A stretch of 64,000 nt of DNA from Membranipora membranacea (taxonomy: Eukaryota > Bryozoa > Gymnolaemata > Cheilostomatida > Membraniporidae): contig OU612067.1 in the NCBI GenBank assembly GCA_914767715.1, forward strand, positions 4,154,001 to 4,218,000, in the 5' to 3' direction. The stretch's first letter is position 1. Every line of letters starts with the position of its first letter. Shown here piece by piece: positions 11,079 through 26,000 of this stretch. The translations under genes and the position numbers were made by a program. Under the pieces are notes generated by a model that made no database searches, was not told the origin of the DNA, and saw only the letters and a list, made by a program, of their open reading frames with translations.

Positions 11079-14000
11079 TCAGTAGACTTTACCATACTTG
11101 AGTTGCAGAAATGATGTTTGCGCTTTTTGTTCCAGCAAAGCTAATTCACTAACCACTGGGGCCATTGACTCCACGTGATCCTTATAATTAGATCCTGTAA
11201 TCAAGATAAATAATCATGTAATGCTAAAAGTTAGACATTTCAACAGTATTGGAATAAATTCCTTATTCATATCCATATGCCAAGGAGTACGATTATTCTT
11301 TTTGTTATGGCACAGCAGTAGGTCAGGAAGAGTAGGTCAGGCTGACGTAGACTGTTTTGACCCAGGGCCATAGTTTAGGATAAATGGTATGGGAGGCGGA
11401 AAACCTTACGGAAAACCTTACGGGTGAGAAGTAAGCTCCTCCTGAGGCCCCAGCCTCTAAAGAGTTTTAAATTAAAATAACAGCAAATGGAAGTTCCAAA
11501 TAAGCCGATTCTGACCTGGAATATTCAATCATAGAATTTTAGGCCGCATTATTGAGCATTTGAGGGGAGGCAGAGTGTCCCTGCCTCCCCTATGATTACG
11601 GGCCTGTGGCCCAATGAGAATATTTGAGAAAAATTTATGTTGCAAAATTTTATCAAATCTTGAAAGTGTCCCTGTTTTTTTCATATTTTTTTATCAGATA
11701 GAAACGCTATTAAAATGTAATTTTTATCAAAATGTGGGAAATGAAGTTTTTATACTCACCCTTATTTGTTCGTTTCTGTCCATAAGTGACTTTACCATCA
11801 AATTCATTTGTTGGAACTTTTAATTCTGAATCAATGACATCTATAGTGACCCCTAAGTGCTCCTCTACAGCACCGAGTAAGGCAGTCTCATCATACCAGA
11901 TACAACATCCACCCCTGTCTGTCGGATTTGTGTTATAACAACCTTTACCTCTATTCCGACAATTACTGTGATACCAAACCTACAATCAAGTGAAATTATC
12001 GTTCATGTGTGGTATGGATGACAAGGGTGTGCTCTTGGACAGAAACTCGATGACGTCTTGTAATTTTTCCCTAAAATCTCACCTTCTCAGGTACAGTAGA
12101 GACTAGAGATATAGCGAGGCCCATCCTAGCAGCTCGTCCTACTCGACCGATCCGATGTACATAATTCTGCTTCTCATCCGGCAATGTTACATTTATCACT
12201 GAAAATTACAGAAGCACTCCTTGTAATATGTGGGATATCAAACCATAGACTTAATATATTAAGTCTATGTATGAAACGCTTAGTCTGTTGTAGATCTCAT
12301 TCTGCCCTGTCTCGACCCTACTCAATGTCAAATTACTATCTCCTTTAGTGAGAACTTGATCTCAATCTTGATATGATAAACTGTCAATGACAGCAGAGGA
12401 TAATAGTTTTGTACAGAGTATTTCTTATCAGTCTGACTAAACAAGTACTAACCAAAAGGTAGGCCTGATACATCTAATCCACGCGCTGCCACATCCGTAC
12501 ATATCAGAAACCTCACCTCTTTCCTCTGAAATAATAACACATCGGTGACAAACTTGTGGCCTAGATATTAGAAATTTTGACAAGGCATTAATATTTTGTC
12601 GAATCAACTGATATATTCCCATTGCTTTATGCAGAGATTACCAGCGTCAGTTATTGCCAATACAAATATGTATATATAGCCTTATCTCAGAGGACCCTTT
12701 TGGCCTTTGAGATGAGGCTCATGTAGCTAGCTTATATTATATTTTATCCTAAAATGACGATAAAGTATGTGATATGCTAAGGTTCAAACCTTAAATCTGT
12801 CCAGGTTAGATCTTCTGTCCTGAGGACTTCTATCACTATGCAGACACACGCATGAGTATTGGTGGTCTTTGAGTGCTTTTGGACCTGGAAAATAAGAATG
12901 GAGTATAGCAAATGCAGTAGTGTAATGAATGAATGTAGTGGCCTAAGAAAAGATTTTGAATTATGCCATAGCGTAAGTCGGACTCCCAGTGCCATTCCAA
13001 CCATAAAAGCTGTCTGCTTAGTTTTACAAAGTGGGAGGGGTTATCCCATCTTAAATTGTCTGCCCTAACACATAGAGAACACGACTACCACATATTATGT
13101 TGCTGATTCCGTAGAGGCTCTATGGCTGATTCTAACGCTCATGCCAATAATTGAATTGGTATGGACGTGAACATAGAGTGGGAGGGAGATGATAGAGAGA
13201 ATTTTATCAGTGACTCATTCCTTTTTTGTCAGATTTTTTAAAGCCATACGGGTAAGGTGCTGAGTATTCAGTGAGAAGCGTAATAACTATACTGTGACTT
13301 TATACAAGACATAGAAGCACAGCATACCTCCGCCGTGGTGTTTGAGATATTCCTCTGCATTATCACAGTCTAATTTGGTCCTACAGAATATGATAGCTCT
13401 GTCCATCTTATGCTCGTTTATAGCTTTCATCATCAGTTCTCCTTTCATCATTTTCACAGCTTCAGACAAGCTTTCTACAAAACACAGCAGTGAAGGTTTT
13501 TTAATCTGGTCATACAAAAAAATAATTACGTTATGATGGGGATAATAATTGCAATACTTTTTTCAAAGCTCTAATAGTGGTGCAAAAGAAGCTTGCAAAA
13601 AAATCTTACATCACAAACTTGGATTGTAATTGCTGGATCTTGTTTACTTGGATTGACCTCGAAACTGGAAATGGAAATGAAGCAATGTAGGTAAAAACGA
13701 CCTGAGCGTGCAACACAATATCTTTAGTAGTATACCGCCCAACACCCTAGAGCTTTTTATTATCATCCACAATAAATCATAAAACATGATAATGTGTATC
13801 AATTAGACCATGTTTACATCTGATAACATTTATGTATCAACACATCTTCTATATTTCATGTTTTAACCTTTTGTCATAACATGGCTATCTACATCCAGGC
13901 ATACAACTTGATGTTATACTTGGTCTTGATTATATCTGCTATATAGGACTGACGCCAGGGCTACAACCAAAGGAGAACAAGAAGGTATCCTCCATTTTCA

Positions 14001-17000
14001 ATTATTCCTGATCACTGGTGGTATAGATTGTAGATAGAAAATGCACTTTTGTGTAGAATGCACTAAAGTGCAGTTCTTTGATCTACTGTGTGCATTTCCC
14101 AGAAACATTAACATAAATCATTTATATAATATAATTCCACCAAAAAACAGGAGCAAATTCCCTAAAATCACTGTTCAACAGTGCGCTACCTCCCCTATGT
14201 CACATTGTCTCAAGGAGATTTCTATTATATGGCGCTGCCAGCATATCATTACTCACAAATAGGCTCAGGTAATAGATTTATAATGAATTACTTAGCAAAC
14301 AGGAAGAGTAATTGCTATATGAAAGGAGAGTGTTAATACAATCTTACATGGTTGTATTCCGTGCTCGACGTGCTGACGGAGAATGCATATCCTTAGTCGT
14401 TGATGCATTGAGACTGTATTTTCTTTTGATCATTTGTAAGTAATATTGATGCGCAATGAGAGATTCTCATCACTTTTCTGATGAGATAATCAATTGAGGC
14501 CATTGATATAATATTTACACAACTGATTAGAAGAGCTAAGGGCATCGGCAGCATAGAAAACTCATTATAGATTATAGCTCATCCAACGTCATGCTATGCT
14601 TCATCTCAATACACATTTGTGAGCAATCTGCATGTATAATGTGATGTTTTGGTGTCGGCGTTTCTGGAGTACGTGTTAAGAGGTTGGTGCATAACTGTTA
14701 TTTTATGCAGTCTGTTTTCTCATAGAATTATAGAAACAATTTTAACCATTTTTCTGGATTCAACATATGAGCAGTAGACAAAAGACAGTGGTAAATGGAG
14801 GTCAATTATCATAGAAGGTTCAGTTTTCATTGTGGGTATTTGTTATACCAGTTAGTGAATATAGAAAATGGGTATGGTGAACAGTCACAAGTTGCCTACA
14901 TTTCAGCCTCAGGGAAGTTAGGTATAACATTAAACAATACAGCAAGAGTCAGCAGATTGTTTCCTTCTACCTACTGTCAAATACAACCACATCAGCGTCA
15001 GCAAACAAGCCTTTAGCAGTAAAATGATCGTCACTAATGATTTCATCAATATGCATGTATAGAACAAGTCAATTATTCATAGCTCAGATCCTCGCTTGGG
15101 TATACACTGTTTGTAATATCAGGTGGCAATTAATTTGAGACAATCTCATAAAAATTTCATGAAATATATCAGCCATATCTAAAAGTAGCCACTTCAAATA
15201 ATAATTCAATAACTATAGCTGCAGTATTCAGACTCTCACATTTAGTGAGGCTCTAACAAAAGGAGGAAGAGTACATACACACAGTCAGTTAGCTGTGGAA
15301 TCTTTGGAAGAGAAGAACAGTCACAAACAGAGTAAGAATACTTTTCAGTTCTCATATTTAGTGAGACCAGAAGGAACTGATTGAAACAAGAACAAATGAA
15401 AATTTCAGGTTTCAAAAACAACCAGCATGAGGTGTTAAATTAATTGAACTCAAACTTTTCTCTTGTAATGTAGCCGTTGTATACAGTTCTTTTCTTTTTT
15501 ACGTTGTACCACCTGATGTCTTGTGTCCATATAATCTAACTTTCACCGCGAACAGTCATTCCCGCCTAATTTACCATTGCATGTGAAGTTTTACAATACA
15601 ATTGCACCAAAAAGTCATATTTTTTTTTCATCCATATAGCAAACTATGAACAAGCCATAAAGCATTCCTGAAAAAAACTTGGCAAAGGACTGTACTATGT
15701 ACTTTGCAAAAAACTAAGCATGACACAGAGTAAGGATATCCTTAATTAAAAAGTACACTATCGCTTGTCACAGCTATGTCACAACTGTGATTACACTGCC
15801 TTACAAGTACCTAGATGTCAATGCCATTGACAGACACAAGTCAAACCAATTATCAAATTAAGTCAACATGCACTCATAATAATGAAGTCATCTGAGTGGA
15901 GCTCCTCGTTAGTGTGGCAAGGTTAAGGTCTTATCCTAACTTGTAGCCTGTAGGGCTGCTTTACATTGATAGACAACCCAAAATAGCCAGTAAAGCGGTC
16001 AGCGTTGTCCGAAGGGTTATTGTGATAACGCCATGATGTAGTATGAGGATTGGGTGAGATTTTAGTACTAAGCTGAGAGACTCTAAAGTGTAGTCTGCTA
16101 GTGTTGGCCTTTAGTATTTTAATTATTTCCTCTCTATATTATAGAACTATTCATAGCAGTGGCGGAGTTAAGTCTGATCAGGGATACGGCAGCAATGGGG
16201 TCAGCAGCTAATAACACGTCGACATTCGACATCACCATGTTTGATCTGCAGGGAGCGATAGAGTTACACTGCAGTGTGGAGGAGAATATCGACGGTGACA
16301 TATGTCTAGTTCACAGGCTATCACCCGAAGTCACTTATGATGATGTGGATTATGTGCTAAACAAATCACACTACAGCGGCTCAGTTCTTATATCAGGTAA
16401 TTGTGTTCTGGGAGGAAGAGGGGGGACGGGGGCATCAGTCAGGACAAAGGTTTTGGTACACAAGCTAACTTGCTTAACACTGAGTCTGCAGACACCTGTA
16501 AACAAGTTGTGTCACAATTGCATTCATTCCCTCGGTGAATAATACCAGATTGCAGAATCTTCTATGTCAGATTTCTTATGATACTATATATATGAGATGT
16601 GAATTCTAGAAAAAGAACATCTCAGCAACCCCAGAAAAATATAATGCTAATTTTTGTCTACCGACCGTAAACATACTTCATTGATAACTCTTGTTATATT
16701 ACAGGGTTTTATGTGCCTTGTGTGCTGATAGCTACCGGAGTTATATGTAACATTGCATGTCTCGCAGCGCTCTGCAGCAAACTACGCAATTCTCCATATG
16801 GCACATTTATCACATATCTCATCATTCTCAATATCGTGAGTCACTTCATTCGTCATTATTATAACTGGAGTAGATTCACCGGCACATCGTACTAAGAGTG
16901 GGAGTTTACTAGATCAAGTTAGATCCAGTTTGCCTGCATTCCAGTTGCTCCCCCTCCACCGCAACTTTGAACGCAGGCAAACTGGACCAAACTTGATCGA

Positions 17001-20000
17001 GCGGTTTACACACCTTGTACCTGGGCATGAGCTAACTTTGAAACTAGGTCGGTGGCAACTGGCACTGGTAATTAATATGTGATTGGAAATATTCCTACTC
17101 AATAATCATGTAAACATATCTTATGCAATACAATTAGACAGGACAGGACAGGACAGGAAAAACCTGCTGAAAGAGGGTTATCTTGAAAACCGCTTATGTT
17201 AGGATAAAAATGATTTTTGAGTCTGCACCATTGAAAACCCTGTGAGACAGGGTTTCCAAATCATTGGAGGCTTGAATGTTGATAAATCTTAATTCTAGTG
17301 ACGAAATTCATGTGAAATTCTGCCAAATTGTCCGCAAAACAGGCAGAAAATGCTATAGTTGACTATCCAAATACTAAAATTACTTCCCAAACTATGTCCA
17401 TATGAGTTTTCAATGTTGCAGGTTCTGTATCAAAACTCATTTTTATTCTTACACAAGCGGTTTTCAAGATAACCCTCTTTTCAGCACGTTTTTCCTATGC
17501 GGCGTGGGTTAAAAGTACCACACTGGAGAGAGAACAACTCCGTATTGAGGCCTAAATCAGAGCTCAGAAAACTGTCTATTGTTGGTACCTGGGGATAAAT
17601 TGATTATGTTTTGACAAAATAGTTTTCTGACACACACTTGTACTTGTAGTGAACTATCCTCATCCAAGAGGCGAAGAGACTGTGTCAGTGAAATTCAATT
17701 TGTGTTTGGTTAGGCTGCATCCCAATACTCAACCTTGTGCCGCGAAAATATCAAATATGATATTGTTCTCTCTAACCTCTTAATCACATCGAGAAAACAA
17801 TTCACCTCAAACAGATTCAAAACACTCATTAACAGCAACGACAATAAACCACATCGTACTTTTAGTGTAACCATCCGTCAAGGAACTTGACCGTTAAAAA
17901 CTACCATTGTAGTATATCTTAATAATACAGATTTACCTGCTGGCTGGTAGCCTGACACAAGCTCTGCAGGCAGGAGGTTATACAGAGTCTATACTATCAT
18001 ATCATTACCTGCCGTGTATGCTGTGGCCTCCACTGCTCGAGCTTATAACACACCTAACGATGTGGGCGATGGCTGTGCTCGCCCTACACACTGTGACGAA
18101 CCACAGCAACAAACACAGTGATGTCCATCAATTTCAGGTCATAATCCCTAGTCTAATTCATCTCTATCTATTTGCGAGCTCATATATCTTGTGCTTAACT
18201 TCAAACGTGTAAAAGGCCATTCTTACATTGGCATTATGGCGAGCAATGCCAAAGTCAGAAATCAGAGTTTTATAAGTACAATAGTTTGAATCACACACTT
18301 TCAGTTTATCAATAATCTTGCAGTGAATAACACTGTTATTTATGCTCTTGGAATATTAATTTTTGCCTTCAGATGATAATTTTCATAGTACAATTTCTCA
18401 ATCACTGATTTTATGTTATCCACAGGCGAGACTGAAATGTTTAGCAGTGACTGTGACGGTGATATTTCTGAATTATCACTCCACACTACTGAGGGAGCTG
18501 GTCATACCCTCTATGAGATGTTCTATATCACCTAAATCTGGATCGTTCTACAGATATGTCTGGCCTTGGCTTAAAGCTTCTGTGGGGATATATATGTATG
18601 TAATCATCTTATGGTTTACAGAAGTTGTGTTCTCAATTGTCACAAACAGCTTGCACATTTATAATAATAGTCTTTGCATGATGAGAAACTTATTATCATG
18701 TGGATTAGCAGGTCATTGATATGTACATTGACCTCTCATATATGCGCAATGACCTCTCATGTATGCGCAATGACCTCTCAAGTGACATGAGGTCATGCCA
18801 TTAACAAAAAACCATCAGGTGAAATCTAGTTTTGCCTCGTAATTCATCGGGCTCTTATCCTAGCTAATATCATTTTTTATTCCATCAGTCCATGGATCGT
18901 GTCAGCGGCCTGTATACCTGTGATATGCTGCAGAAAACCAAATACTGCTGACCGGAGTCTGAAGTACTGTGTGTTAGGAATCATCACATGGTATCTCACT
19001 CTTTGCCTTACCAACAGGTAACGTGACCATGTTGTTAAAACTATTATATAAACTTCATAAATAGTTTGTACTCATTACAAACTTTGACATTTAATGTGAC
19101 TTTATGCTAATACACTTCAGGGCTTTCCTTTTTGATCTCTCAGATGAATGCAACCCTAGATATGAATACAATTATGAAATTCTTGACCCGCAGCTAAGAA
19201 TTTTTGTGCTCCCTAGGGTCAGAAATTACTCCTGAGGCTGTCTGACATTCTTCTCAGTAATACACAGTATAAGTGTTGCGATGTTCATCTGCATTCTGTT
19301 GTGTTTTTAGAATGATACTGAAGCCCTATGAGTTTTCCCAGATGACAACAAATCAGGAGTTTTCTGACCATGTTATAAATCTACAGATGATCAGGGAGTT
19401 GTGCTCCACCGTACTGCATAGTATAGCCTGTGTACCTATAGCTGTATTTTTGGCTCATTACAAAACAACTCCATCATTAACCTCTGGTAAATGTCACAAC
19501 TAACAGCTGTAATACAAGTTCCTACCAGGTACACCAATTGTAACCAATAACGCCTATATTGTTAGAAACTGTACATTTGTGCAATTATAAGAGATACTGT
19601 CCATCAAATCCCACAATAAAAGTACTTTTTCTCGGGACATTGCATCAAGTGTGATCATGTGTCAGACGTTATAAATGATCACAAATTGACACCGATACTT
19701 GGTCATTACCCATCTCACATTCCATTTTAATTGTAAGTTTGAGCAATATTTAGAGTTTTCAGTTTAAGGTAATGGTAATGACCGATCCGAATACCAAAAT
19801 ATACTACTGAAAAGCTGCTGAGCTCCTGAATGTGAAAACCTGATCAAAAGTTTGTTTGATGGCATAGCATCAAATTAGTGAAGAAATGAGGTCAAGCCTG
19901 TTTTGTCATTGTGGACAGCAGAGTTACCATGATGGCGAGACATTTCGAATAGGTGAAATGTGATCTTTGAGTTTAGCTCATTATAGCTTAGATTGATATA

Positions 20001-23000
20001 AGACTGGTTTAAAGTGCCTTTTCACGTCACATCATAAATTGAATGATAATCGTGAAGTGGTGAAAATAGATCATAGGCTTTAGAGCCAAATTATTTAAGA
20101 TTTTTCACCACGATACTCACACCACAGAAGGCAGTTTTATTTTGTGTCACTTTTGCCAAACATGCTTTTGTTCAGGTTTTAACATTCAGTAGCTGGCAGC
20201 TTTCCAAGGATATATGGTACGTCCAGGTTCAGATTGGTCAATGACATTACCTTAATGGTAGATTTCCATTCAATTTAGCAGCTTTCATGTATGAAGGCAC
20301 AACATGTGACATCATGGATTGTACCACTAGGTCATTTCACAGAGTTTATTTCTGCTAAAGTGTTAATTTCTGTGTAGGATTTCTTTATATTACATATTAT
20401 ATATAGAATGATATTACTTATTATCCAGTCATCACCCCTGACACTTATATTCGCATATCATTCTAATCTGACATGTTATTATCAATAACCATGTACGCAT
20501 TATGGGTATGATGTATTCTGTTGGATGCAATTTCTATTGCCTACTACTTCAGGTATGCTATGGAGTTTCTCCACTTTGGAACACCTTTTTTTCCCCAACA
20601 CAACCCTCCCATCCTGGTAATGTCAATAAACATCTGAATTAAGACAATACACCCTTATATACACACATACCTTTAGTTGGCTGCTGTGTGTCCATACGAT
20701 CTTGTTGATGTACACCATCTGTCTGCCAGTGAGTGCTCAAATTCTTCCACATAGACATAGATACTGGGTTTACTCTACACACTACATGATGTACGGTGTC
20801 CGGTACAGAGTCCTGACCTTTCAGATCAATCCACACAGGGAAATTCATCAGTCGATCCTGCCAGACATGAAGAAATGCAGATGGTTATTAAATGAAACAG
20901 ATTTTGCGTCAAGAATGAGAAAATAGCACATAAATTAGTATGTTTTAATGATACAATGACTGAAGAATCATGTAATGTAAGAAGACAAACTGAGCATTTA
21001 AGTTAAAAGTGGGAGTTGTTCCCTAACCTAAGGTGGCTTACATGAGGGAACAACCACAAGAAAAAATCAAGAGTTACTTCTACCAGGGCGTTTGGGACAT
21101 ATAGCCAAAACTCCCTGGTTTCACTAAGGGGCCAATGAATAAGAAAACGGTTCTGGGGAAGTAATTGAGAATAATTTCAAATACTCAGTCAGGCACATCA
21201 TTACGGGTAATGTTGACAGTCACTCACAGCCATTTTCCTGACGTCTGGAGAGTGAAGCGTAGCCGAACAGACGACCATCTGTAGACGTTTACCATCAGCT
21301 GTAACCTTCGGTATCCTGCCGTGTAATCTATTTATGAGATCTGTGTTACCTTGTGACAACAAACCATCCTAGAAGACAACAGAAATATTACGCAAAATAA
21401 AAGAGAGTATAAGAATATGTGTGTAATATGTATACATGTATAGTTATGAATGTAAAGTACAGACTGCTCAATTATACAATCAGGGCGATCACCACAGTTC
21501 GGTACATATTTCAAGTTTTCAATTTACATTTTCTTGACAGACTTATATCAGTCAGAATGATCACATACACTGGAATGCCATGAAAAATCATTGGATAGGG
21601 CATTGGAAGTTTGGGAAACACTTTCAGGAACATAGCGTTATTCTATGCACGCCTCAATTTTGACTGCTGACAAGATACAATGTCATATCAAAAGATCTTA
21701 ATATTGAAGATCATCAACAGATCTAAAGATATAAAAATTATTTACCGCCTCATCTAATACAAAGAATCTGACTTGAGAGAGATCCATATTTCCAGTAGAT
21801 ATAAGATCTTCTAATCTGCCTGGTGTACCACAGGCTATATCGACCTGTAAATAAATAACAACATGGGACACAGGCTTCATCAGTATAAAGAAGTATCACA
21901 TCAGAAACTTGATTTTTAAAATAATCAAACCACAAAAGGTAAAAAAGCGAGAATAATCTTGAAATTTATTGGAGAAGACTCATGGCAATGTGCTGTAGGG
22001 CCTTAAACTCTTACTTTTATCAACTAGAGATCTATGGTAATGATTATACGTAGATTGAACTTTCACTGAAGAAATAAATGTTGTTACGCTTATTTACCCC
22101 CATTTTGAGAGACTCAATCTGCTGTTTCACTGCGATACCACCGACACATAGCAGCTCACTTATACCGGGATGAGATAACTTCTTCTTAAATAACTCTATC
22201 TGTTTGTTAGTTTGCTCAGCGAGCTCACGAGATGGCTACACAAGAGAGGATAACAGTAGAATTTAACAGACAATGAGCAAAAATTATTGTTAAATTCCTC
22301 TCTATGTTTATAGCCGTCTTGGCAAAGAGTGATAGGAAGGCTGTTTAGTAGCTCAGTATCAATTTATTCAATGATCTAGATGGCCTGATTTGAGTAGCTC
22401 ATGAACTTATCGTCAAGCGGGATATTGCCAAAGTTTTCTTTACCAGCTTTCAGATTCTTTTTCAATTCACCAGACGCCAGGTGTGCAATGTGGAAGTGTA
22501 ACTGGACCGCTGATTCGACAATGATTAAAACCGATTTTAATAATTCAATCAAGTTGTAGCTTCATGAATCAGAGGTTCTAAATTCAAACTATTTTTATCA
22601 CTACAACTTAGTTTATCATTACAAAGAACATACCTCGATAACGATGGCATATGGAGCGTTTGGCGCTTTCTTTTTGGAAGGAGCGGGTGCAGATCCTAAC
22701 ACTGGAGAGACGGTGCTGAAGCTATCTGGAGCTTTATCTATCGCTATATAACCTCCCTGAGGTGGGTACTTGAAGGCTGTGGCTCCAAAATTGAACTTCA
22801 TTTCAGCGTTCTGCAAACCAACGAAATTCAAACGTATGAAACAAATATCTACAATCATTGTCCGCACAAAAGCAGGAAAAACAAATCTCGAAGGACCCAG
22901 AAAGACCAATTTTTTTGCAAAGTTTACGTAAAATGGTATGCCACATCTTATAAATTTATGTTTGTTTTTCGATCAATAAATAAACGTGGCATTGATGCTA

Positions 23001-26000
23001 ACAAACGAGCAAACGATTGGTATATTTGAGTTATTGTTTACAGCGAAGAAACCGTTAGGTATTCTAACATTCTCAAAATGCAGCAAATATTGTCAGAGAG
23101 AGTCTATAGACCTTACCTTGAGTACAACCGCAGGAAAGAAGTTAGATTTGTTCATATGACCGGGTATGTCAAAGGCTGGTCCTAAGTCTCTCCCATTCTT
23201 TGTGTACTTAATTGAAGCCTGACCCAAGTCTATGTGGCATCCCATCACATCATTCAAACCAAACGGCTGTAACAAAACAGTTCAAACAGTATTTTAAAGG
23301 GATAATACACTTCTGATCTCTGTTTGGCAGCCAATGGAGCACAGAAAAATGTATGTACATACAAAAACTCCTTATTTGTAATTCAAAACCCCTTGTTCTG
23401 CTCAAATGTGCATTCTAAATTGTAGTTGTGCATCTCCAACAAGAAATAAGACAACTAACAGAATTGCTTGTGATCTGAAAAAAGCTGATTTTGTGAGCAG
23501 TTGTGTGCTCCTACCTCTTGGTTAGTGTTTCAATTGTCCAGATACTCAAAGTGCGCATGTGCAATAAGGATGACCTTGGACTTTAGCTTGTTATTTTCTA
23601 ACAGCCCAGCTTAACACTTTTATTACCATAACCGGATATGGTAATAAAAGTGTTAAGCTGGGCTGTTAGAAAATAACAAGCTAAAGTCCAAGGTCATCCT
23701 TATTGCACATGCGCACTTTGAGTATCTGGACAATTGAAACACTAACCAAGAGGTAGGAGCACACAACTGCTCACGAAATCAGCTTTTTTCAGATCACAAG
23801 CAATTCTGTTAGTTGTCTTATTTCTTGTTGGAGATGCACAACTACAATTTAGAATGCACATTTGAGCAGAACAAGGGGTTTTGAATTACAAATAAGGAGT
23901 TTTTGTATGTACATACATTTTTCTGTGCTCCATTGGCTGCCAAACAGAGATCAGAAGTGTATTATCCCTTTAAGAAGACAATGGAATTCAGTGAAACACA
24001 TCATCAATCAGCAGATTTATATCAGGATCACTCTCTAACATCAGGATACCTTGAAATTCGATAGATCACACAAAGCAGATGCAGATCTGTTCGCATCAGG
24101 ACCGTAAATACAGGAGGTCTACATGCAGATTGAAATCCTCTTCTGCCTCTTCAATAAAAGAGTAGCCAGTTCCAGCGAGCATTGGATTAGGATCATTACC
24201 CCACATCATCTCTGTCAACATCTTACATTCTATCATCGCGATGGCAGCAATTACCATCAGTCTTAACTAAAAGCAGTGAGCGCTTACCTCCCCATAGTCA
24301 TCAAACTGTTTATTGAAAGACTTTTTTCCTGTTCCTCCAAAACCAAATCCAAACTTGTCAGTTCCTAGATTGAGTGTAGCTTTCTCAGTGGCCCAGCCAA
24401 CTCTACAGAGACCTTCATCTGTCACTATCGCCTCATAGTAGTACTGACCTGAAGCAGTAAAATAACGATAAGAAGCTATGTATATATAAAGAGTACGGCG
24501 ATGTGCTACTTACACATCCTAGAAACAATCTCAATACTAGAACAGCCCGTCAAAATACCATAATAATCCACCTTATTATAACACAATTCAATTTGAAATT
24601 TCAAATAAAATACCGTCTCCCAAATGTCAAACCTACATATCATAAACATGATATTGTGAGAGTATACACTGTGAAAGCTTTACCACAATTAATCAAACCA
24701 TGACGTCGTGACAAGGAGACCTTACCAGAGCTATGCACACCCATACAGGCTCTAGTGCCATGCCATCCTCTCTGATCTCTACTCTGGCATAGTAATCCTG
24801 CACCATCGATAGCTAAAAATCAAAACAGAGTAGATGTATATACACAATAATGATCAAATGAACATATCACTATAAAGATTCAGGTTGAATTAACACCAAA
24901 CAATGATGTACTGTGACAATTTGATTCATTATTATTAGCATTACACTACCAGCACTCCCTGCTACCAGTTAGCCGCAATAATTAAGGTTAAAATGATTTT
25001 GAGAGTTGTCCCCTTAACATCAAGGAGCAGACAAATCCAAATATAGTCACTGAATTAAATTCTTCACATGGAAAGGAAACACTATCATTACCCTACAGTA
25101 ACTGATCTGACATTGATCCGTTTGGGTGTCCCTACTAGCATGGTCAATTATCTTGTTTACAAAACTGCAAACAGGAGTAAAATGCCTTCGGCATTTCTAG
25201 AATGCTACTGGTGACTGGCTATTTATACAGGTCCTTTGTTTGGCAAAAGAAAGCTAATTAAGCTAATCCAGATATGGTGTTGAATGTTATCAGCAGAACC
25301 AAATAGGGTTAGTATATGTAATGAAGTTAATAATCTTGATCGCGTCGACACATACCCATAGCTTCTCCTCGATCATACACATTCATCTTCCATTCTTTTG
25401 GTACGCCGTTACCTGTCGAGAAAATGGAATAAAAAAATTAAAATGTCCATATAATTAAAAACAGAAAACATTACAGATACTGATCGAACATTTTCCATGC
25501 CTATGCCTAAAACGGAGACATGGCGTTGTGTCTAATACGGGTGATCAAGACATTTCACACAGTTTTCACATTTCTCAACAATAACTATCAAACATCAATT
25601 TAGAAGATAAAATCTTGTACAACATACAAATTGACACGTAGTTTGGCATGTTCTTTCATTTTTATAATACAACAAATTAACAACAGCTATCATATGGACA
25701 TGGCTACTTACCAGAAGAGACCACAGTGTGTGATGATTTGCCTGAGTCCCGTATACTCTCATATACAATTTGTATGATAGGAAGACAGAAAGCCTAAAAC
25801 GACATTCAGCATAATAGTACGGAATGGAAAGGAACTGAGATTGTGGACTGAAAAAGAACAATCACTGGGAACTGTGCAGAAAATTATTCCATTTGATAAA
25901 CGGCAATAGCAACAAAGTATTTGATTAGTCATCAGATAATGAAGACGACAGCTTGGACAAGCATCTGTCCACTGTTGCACAGCTAATACTTTGATTTACG

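Noticed and set aside
13610-13672. Candidate DDX1 exon on the - strand (TTTCCAG then [10 protein letters not shown]…)
   Set aside because: Exon 13 joins exon 14 directly in the right phase with no residues missing compared with the family; inserting this segment breaks the frame.
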